From Candidatus Nitrosopumilus sp. (GTDB lineage: Archaea > Thermoproteota > Nitrososphaeria > Nitrososphaerales > Nitrosopumilaceae): a stretch of 64,000 nucleotides of DNA. Where the stretch lies: positions 42,480 to 106,479 of the forward strand of contig VMDM01000010.1 of NCBI GenBank assembly GCA_008080815.1, in the 5' to 3' direction. Below are positions 60,172 through 64,000 of the stretch, piece after piece. The translations under genes were made by a program, and so were the position numbers. Under the pieces are notes generated by a model. That model saw only the letters and a program-made list of their open reading frames with translations. It searched no databases and was not told the DNA's origin. Every line of letters begins with the position of its first letter. The stretch's first letter is position 1.

Positions 60172-60180
60172 TTTTTATAA
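60172..60180 (+). promoter_or_regulatory. TATA box of the DUF1059 gene
   Basis: TTTTTATAA about 25 nt before ATG 60201. With a preceding G it gives GTTTTTATA, like the boxes at 8380 and 14453. Confidence 0.5.
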
Positions 60181-60200
60181 CCAGTATAATGAGGCAATTT

Positions 60201-60368
60201 ATGACAGTGTTCAAATGCAGCGACTATGGATTTGAATGTGATTTTAAATCTGAGGGTGAAGTTGAACAGGTCATTGAAGAATTTAGAATCCACACTGAAG
60301 AAGAACACGGTATAGAATATTCTAAAGAAGTTATTATGCAAATGTTGTTAAGAAAACAAGGACTCTAA
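60201..60368 (+). CDS. DUF1059 small protein, 55 aa
   Basis: 55 residues, ATG 60201 to TAA 60366-60368. MTVFKCSDYGFECDFKSEGE followed by VIEEFRIHTEEEHGIEY fits the DUF1059 pattern (C-x3-G-x2-C near the start and a later E-H-G-I). The family is small, widespread and uncharacterised. It is transcribed from its own TATA box at leaderless distance, and its last 4 nt overlap the hemA stop (60365). No neighbour gives a clear hint of function. Confidence 0.8.
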   Translation: MTVFKCSDYGFECDFKSEGEVEQVIEEFRIHTEEEHGIEYSKEVIMQMLLRKQGL

Positions 60369-61438
60369 TCGATTTTTTCCATTCTCAATGAAAGAACAGG
60401 TAATTCTTTTTCAATGATTTTTTCAACTGCAGGGACAATATCTTTTCTTGCCTTTGCATTCTCTTCATAAATTTCATCAATTTGGTCTCTAAAGAGTAGT
60501 TTGATTCCAGGAAGTGAAGTAACATCTTCAGCAACAGCTCTTGGTTGAGAAATATCTAAAATCAAGGTTCCTTTCTTTTTATCTTCCATTTTTAATTTAA
60601 TTCGTTCATGATCAATCATGAAATAGTCAGCTGTCGTTGCAACAAAAATTATATCATATTTATCAAAATTTGCAAAAACATCTTCAAAGTTTACTGGAGT
60701 TCCACCAATTACTTTAGAAAAACCTTCAGCCCTATCTATAGTTCTACTTGCTAAATCAAATGGAATATCTTTTTTATTGAGATTTTTTCCAATCATTGCT
60801 GCCAAGACACCAGTTCCTAACAGCAAGATTTTCTTCTTTGCATCGATACCAGCTTTTTCATCAACAATATCTACAGAAATATCACCAAGAGAAATTACAT
60901 CCTTGGAAATACCTGTTGCAGAACGTATTTTTTCAGAAATTCTAATGCTGGTTTCAAATAATTTATTTAAAATCTTTCCAGAATTTCCAGCATTTTTTGA
61001 ACGCTGAAGTGCATCCACAATCTCATCATAGACTTCTTGTTTCCCAACTACAAAAGAATCTACACCGGACGCAAGTCTTAACAAGTGCATATAGACATCA
61101 TTTCCTTTGTAAACTTCAATTGTTTGATCAAAATGATCAATATCGATTTGTTCCAATTCAGACAATGTGACCCATGTATCTTTAATTTTATTCAAGATGA
61201 GACTTTTACCTTCATCTCGTCTTGCATCAGGAGAATCAATTTCTTGTGTATTACTAACTGTGAAAATTTCAACTCTACTAGCAGTTTGAATAATAATGCA
61301 TTCATCAACACCTTCAATTTTTTTAAATTCTTCAGAAGCAGCATTAACATCTTTGAATGAAAACTTTGATAATACATGAATTGGAACATTGTTGAAAGTT
61401 ACACGAGTGTTCATTAAATCAAATTTTACTTTAGCCAT
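60365..61438 (-). CDS. hemA: Glutamyl-tRNA reductase-like protein lacking the usual catalytic cysteine
   Basis: 357 residues. NADPH domain KKILLLGTGVLAAMIGKNL, the conserved ISQPRAVAEDVTSLPGIKLL block and C-terminal dimerisation helices match HemA. The catalytic region reads CIIIQTASRVEIFTV where the family has STCNRxE, so the nucleophilic Cys is replaced by A53; the only Cys in the protein is C47, six residues earlier. The LGExQI motif also reads VGKQEV. It would reduce Glu-tRNA to glutamate-1-semialdehyde, the first step to haem, sirohaem and cobalamin. Downstream of the coiled-coil gene (10 nt gap). No other haem gene adjacent. Confidence 0.88.
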   Translation of the reverse strand: MAKVKFDLMNTRVTFNNVPIHVLSKFSFKDVNAASEEFKKIEGVDECIIIQTASRVEIFTVSNTQEIDSPDARRDEGKSLILNKIKDTWVTLSELEQIDIDHFDQTIEVYKGNDVYMHLLRLASGVDSFVVGKQEVYDEIVDALQRSKNAGNSGKILNKLFETSIRISEKIRSATGISKDVISLGDISVDIVDEKAGIDAKKKILLLGTGVLAAMIGKNLNKKDIPFDLASRTIDRAEGFSKVIGGTPVNFEDVFANFDKYDIIFVATTADYFMIDHERIKLKMEDKKKGTLILDISQPRAVAEDVTSLPGIKLLFRDQIDEIYEENAKARKDIVPAVEKIIEKELPVLSLRMEKID

Positions 61439-61448
61439 TTAATCACCA

Positions 61449-62138
61449 TTAAGATTTAATTTTATCTCTTCCACCTTTAGCGGTTCTAAAAATATTCATT
61501 CCAATGTAATAATTTTCATGTAAAGATTCTAGATAGGTTATTTTATCTTCTGCATCTTTGATTTGTTTTTCAGTTGAATCTGAAGTACCTTTCAATTTTT
61601 CTAATTGAGTTTTTGTTTCATCTAAGAAGGCACCAACACCTCTTTCATAGTTAGATAATCCTTCAAATTCAGGGCTAAGAACATGTTGAGGAATATATCT
61701 AGGAGTTTGATCAGCTGGTGTTTCAGCTTTTGCAGTAAGAGATTCTTGTTGCTCAGATGTTAATACAGGTCTCAAAAAGCGGTCATTCTTGTCCAACCAA
61801 AATTCAGGTTCACCCATTTCTCTTCTAAAAATTTCCTCACCAGCTCTTTTGAATGTATAAGCTGGTGCTTTTGCTGCTTGTGCTTTTACTTCAGCAGCGA
61901 TTGCTTTGTATTCTTCTTCAGCAGCTGCTTCTGCTTCAGCCTTCAATGCAGCAGCCTTTGCTAATGCTTCTTGTGCTGCTTTTGCTGCATCTTCGGCTGC
62001 TTTTGCTGCATCTTCTGCCTTTTTAGATACCAAGTTTTCTTTTTCAGTACTAGTTTCTGATTCTGAAGCATTTTCGGTAGATTCAGTTTCTGAGGTTTTA
62101 GTTTCAATTTCTGCATCTGTTTGTTCTTCAGACATCAA
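61449..62138 (-). CDS. Ala/Glu-rich coiled-coil protein, unknown
   Basis: 229 residues. The N-terminus is Ser/Thr/Glu-rich (TETKTSETESTENASESE-like), followed by an alanine-rich coiled coil of about 70 residues with repeated EDAAKAAEDAAKAAQEAL. The second half is more complex (YTFKRAGEEIFRREMGEPEF, KNDRFLRPVLTSEQQES) and ends with a second coiled coil. No membrane span or signal. It is upstream of hemA by 10 nt and co-directional. No family recognised; such proteins are often scaffolds or stress proteins, but here this is inference. Confidence 0.65.
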   Translation of the reverse strand: MMSEEQTDAEIETKTSETESTENASESETSTEKENLVSKKAEDAAKAAEDAAKAAQEALAKAAALKAEAEAAAEEEYKAIAAEVKAQAAKAPAYTFKRAGEEIFRREMGEPEFWLDKNDRFLRPVLTSEQQESLTAKAETPADQTPRYIPQHVLSPEFEGLSNYERGVGAFLDETKTQLEKLKGTSDSTEKQIKDAEDKITYLESLHENYYIGMNIFRTAKGGRDKIKS

Positions 62139-62241
62139 ATTTTACTAAAATTGCCTGAATTTTAATATTCTTCTATGCAATTTTTTACTTTTTAAAAATA
62201 TCATATAGAAAATTGATCGCTTGATATGATTGAAATATTTG

Positions 62242-62319
62242 TGGCGCCCTTGGCGGGATTTGAACTCGCGTCTCAGCCGTGACAGGGCCGAATTCTAGAC
62301 CGGGCTATACTACAAGGGC
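62242..62319 (-). tRNA. tRNA-Asp (GTC) with encoded CCA
   Basis: 75 nt plus CCA on the minus strand (tRNA body 62245-62319, CCA at 62242-62244). Acceptor GCCCTTG/CAAGGGC, anticodon loop CTGTCAC (GTC), G73. It is the only one of the six tRNAs here whose gene carries the CCA. No intron. It is divergent from tRNA-Lys with a 95-nt gap. Confidence 0.96.
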
Positions 62320-62414
62320 ACAAGTTGTTTGAATCAAATTGCCTGATTAAAAGTTTCTGAAAGAAAGTAATTTTTGTAAAAGACTAAATTATACGCAAAA
62401 ATGATTTTGATAGA

Positions 62415-62488
62415 GGGTCTATAGCGCAGCCAGGTAGCGCACCGGACTTTTAATCCGGTTGTCGTGGGTCCGAATCCCACTAGACCCG
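62415..62488 (+). tRNA. tRNA-Lys (TTT)
   Basis: 74 nt on the plus strand. Acceptor GGGTCTA/TAGACCC, D-arm TAGCGCAGCCAGGTAGCGCA, anticodon loop CTTTTAA (TTT), T-arm GTGGGTCCGAATCCCAC, G73. No intron, no CCA. TATA-like AAATTATAC upstream at about 62386-62394. Confidence 0.97.
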
Positions 62489-62495
62489 CTGAAAT

Positions 62496-63959
62496 TTAAT
62501 TTTCAATTATTAATTTTATTTCAGACGATAATTCTTCCAGAGACGCAGATATCTTATTTTCTCTTTCTAGAATTTTTGTTCGTAACTGATTGATAATATT
62601 AATTCTATTTGAAATCATTCGTTTTTGTTCATCATATCCAGATGAGCCAAAAGAGGTTCTCTCTTTAAGTGAACTTTTTACTGATGAGGTTGAAATAATT
62701 TCCGATACAAGTTTTGAATCAACATTTGTTCCATCTACAGAAAGTTTGATTTCTTTTGAAGATAATTTAGAAATTGGAATTTTAGAATTTGCAGCATATT
62801 GAACCAGAGCTCCTGCAATTTTATGAGTTACTCTAAATGGAATATCTTCTTTGACTAGTCTTTCAGCAATATCTAAAGCAATAAGATTGCTTGATTCCGT
62901 TGTTTTTTTCATCTGTTTTTCATTCACTTTCAACGTTAGCAAAACAGATTTGAAAATAACCAGTGTACTAATGGTGATTTTTGATGTTGACCAAATTGAT
63001 GATTTGATTTGTTGTAAATCTCGTCCATAACCTGAAGCTAGACCTTTAATGGTAGAAAGTATTCCAGTCAAATTTCCAATGACTTCAGCAGTTTTACCAC
63101 GAGTAAGTTCCATTATATCTGGATTTTTTTTCTGAGGCATGACACTGGAAGGAGATGTGAATTCATCTGCTAATTCTATAAATGAAAATTCTGAGGTAGA
63201 CCATAAAACAAAATCTTCAGCCATTTTGCTGATATTAGTCATTAGAATTGACAACATGGCAACATATTCGGCTACAAAGTCTCTAGTACTTGTAGCATCT
63301 AGAGAATTTTCAATAACTGAATCAAATCCAAGTAATTTTGCAGTAAGATGTCTATCAATTGGAATACTTGTACCGCCAACTGGTCCAGCGCCTAATGGAC
63401 TTTGATTAATTCGAGTAAACGTATCAAATAATCTATAAAAATCACGAGTCAATGCATCGGCATGTGAAATAAGATAGTGAGAAAATAATCCAGCTTGGGC
63501 TTGTTGAAGATGTGTGTATAATGGCATTATTGTTTTTTGGTGATTTTTTGCTACAGAGATTAATGATTCAATTGTGTCTATCAAACAATTACAAATTACA
63601 ATTATGTCATCTCTAATTTTCATTCGGATATCTAATACCACTTGATCATTTCGTGAACGTGCAGTATGCATTTTTCCACCACTAGACATTCCAGCATCTT
63701 TTATTACAAGAGATTCAATTAATTCATGAATATCTTCTGCCTGAGAATTTGAATCAAAGTTTTGTTTTTTTAAATTCTCTAGAGAGAGCAAAATCTTTTT
63801 AGCATCATTTTTTGAAATTATTTCTTGTTTGTAAAGCATCAATGTATGAGCTTCACTTCCTAGAATATCATAGAGGGCGATAACATTGTCATCATCAATT
63901 GAGGAAACAAAATTTAATGTGATGTCACTAAGATCATTTCCTAGACGAGAACGATACAT
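62496..63959 (-). CDS. argH: Argininosuccinate lyase
   Basis: 487 residues from ATG 63959 (MYRSRLGNDL). Fumarase/aspartase family with AEDIHELIESLVI, GGKMHTARSRNDQVVLDIR, HLQQAQAGLFSHYL (catalytic His region) and SSVMPQKKNPDIMELTRGK (signature GSSxMPQKKNP). It splits argininosuccinate to arginine and fumarate. A longer in-frame start (63992) exists but would span the TATA box TATATATA at 63981-63988, which sits 25 nt before ATG 63959, so the shorter form is right. Near the window end; partner argG is not seen here. Confidence 0.96.
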   Translation of the reverse strand: MYRSRLGNDLSDITLNFVSSIDDDNVIALYDILGSEAHTLMLYKQEIISKNDAKKILLSLENLKKQNFDSNSQAEDIHELIESLVIKDAGMSSGGKMHTARSRNDQVVLDIRMKIRDDIIVICNCLIDTIESLISVAKNHQKTIMPLYTHLQQAQAGLFSHYLISHADALTRDFYRLFDTFTRINQSPLGAGPVGGTSIPIDRHLTAKLLGFDSVIENSLDATSTRDFVAEYVAMLSILMTNISKMAEDFVLWSTSEFSFIELADEFTSPSSVMPQKKNPDIMELTRGKTAEVIGNLTGILSTIKGLASGYGRDLQQIKSSIWSTSKITISTLVIFKSVLLTLKVNEKQMKKTTESSNLIALDIAERLVKEDIPFRVTHKIAGALVQYAANSKIPISKLSSKEIKLSVDGTNVDSKLVSEIISTSSVKSSLKERTSFGSSGYDEQKRMISNRINIINQLRTKILERENKISASLEELSSEIKLIIEN

Positions 63960-63980
63960 TACCTTAGGTTTTAGAATGGT

Positions 63981-63988
63981 TATATATA
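63981..63988 (-). promoter_or_regulatory. TATA box of argH
   Basis: TATATATA on the minus strand, about 25 nt before ATG 63959. It decides the start of argH. Confidence 0.5.
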
Positions 63989-64000
63989 GCATCGACGCTT

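Noticed and set aside
63960..63992. Longer argH product starting at 63992
   Set aside because: The extension spans a TATATATA box at leaderless distance from ATG 63959, and MYRSRLGND fits the family start.

Overview
The window is a 64 kb stretch of an AT-rich archaeal chromosome, almost certainly from a marine ammonia-oxidising archaeon of the Nitrosopumilus type (Nitrososphaerota, formerly Thaumarchaeota). The evidence is archaeal information-processing genes (S13, S4, S2, RpoN, RLI/ABCE1, RFC large subunit, Trm5), an archaeal mevalonate branch using isopentenyl phosphate kinase, an 11-subunit complex I without NuoE/F/G, a biotin-dependent acetyl/propionyl-CoA carboxylase of the kind that drives the 3-hydroxypropionate/4-hydroxybutyrate cycle, a periplasmic multicopper oxidase beside a ZIP permease, and a CFI-box surface protein. 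Many genes have a TATA-like box about 25 nt before the start codon and no leader, and TTG/GTG starts are common.

Layout. 1-2.5 kb: the end of larB, a B12-type radical SAM enzyme and a small unknown. 2.5-8.1 kb: a metal and cell-surface region with a CFI-box protein, a CDF exporter, ZIP + multicopper oxidase, and a small winged-helix protein. 8.2-14.3 kb: S13-S4, glmS, a minus-strand cobT/MBL/nnrE cluster, and a translin-like gene. 14.3-22.5 kb: tRNA-Leu, then one long operon, rpoN-eno-rps2-mvk-ipk-idi-idsA-gltX-FAH, coupling translation genes to isoprenoid lipid synthesis. 22.5-26.8 kb: small conserved genes, tRNA-His, CorA and a TGRGTG-repeat protein. 26.9-30.2 kb: a three-gene non-oxidative pentose phosphate operon whose first gene fuses transketolase-N to ribulose-phosphate 3-epimerase. 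30.3-41.2 kb: zinc-finger and redox proteins, pepA, 5S rRNA, RLI-trm5, a site-2 protease, a LarA-like protein, pyrE followed by a candidate box C/D sRNA, tRNA-Met, a CADD-like protein, tRNA-Glu and a second prenyl synthase. 41.1-51.5 kb: the nuo operon (A-B-C-D-H-I-J-K-M-L-N on the minus strand). 51.6-55.7 kb: a peroxiredoxin and the carboxylase operon. 55.7-64 kb: rfcL with an unknown coupled gene, an IMPase/FBPase, a ferredoxin-NADP reductase, DUF1059, a divergent hemA, an Ala/Glu-rich coiled-coil protein, tRNA-Asp, tRNA-Lys and argH.

How it fits together. The carboxylase fixes bicarbonate; complex I handles quinone/low-potential electron flow; enolase, the IMPase/FBPase and the pentose phosphate operon make sugars; glmS feeds amino sugars; two prenyl synthases feed ether lipids; CDF, ZIP/MCO and CorA handle metals.

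No transposase, integrase, prophage, CRISPR array or restriction system was seen, and no gene-free stretch exceeds about 130 bases. This is core chromosome rather than an island. The most notable items are the transketolase-N::epimerase fusion, a glutamyl-tRNA reductase lacking the usual catalytic cysteine, a box C/D sRNA candidate, a divergent LarA homologue, several unannotated cysteine-rich or membrane microproteins, and a nearly perfect internal duplication in a zinc-finger gene.
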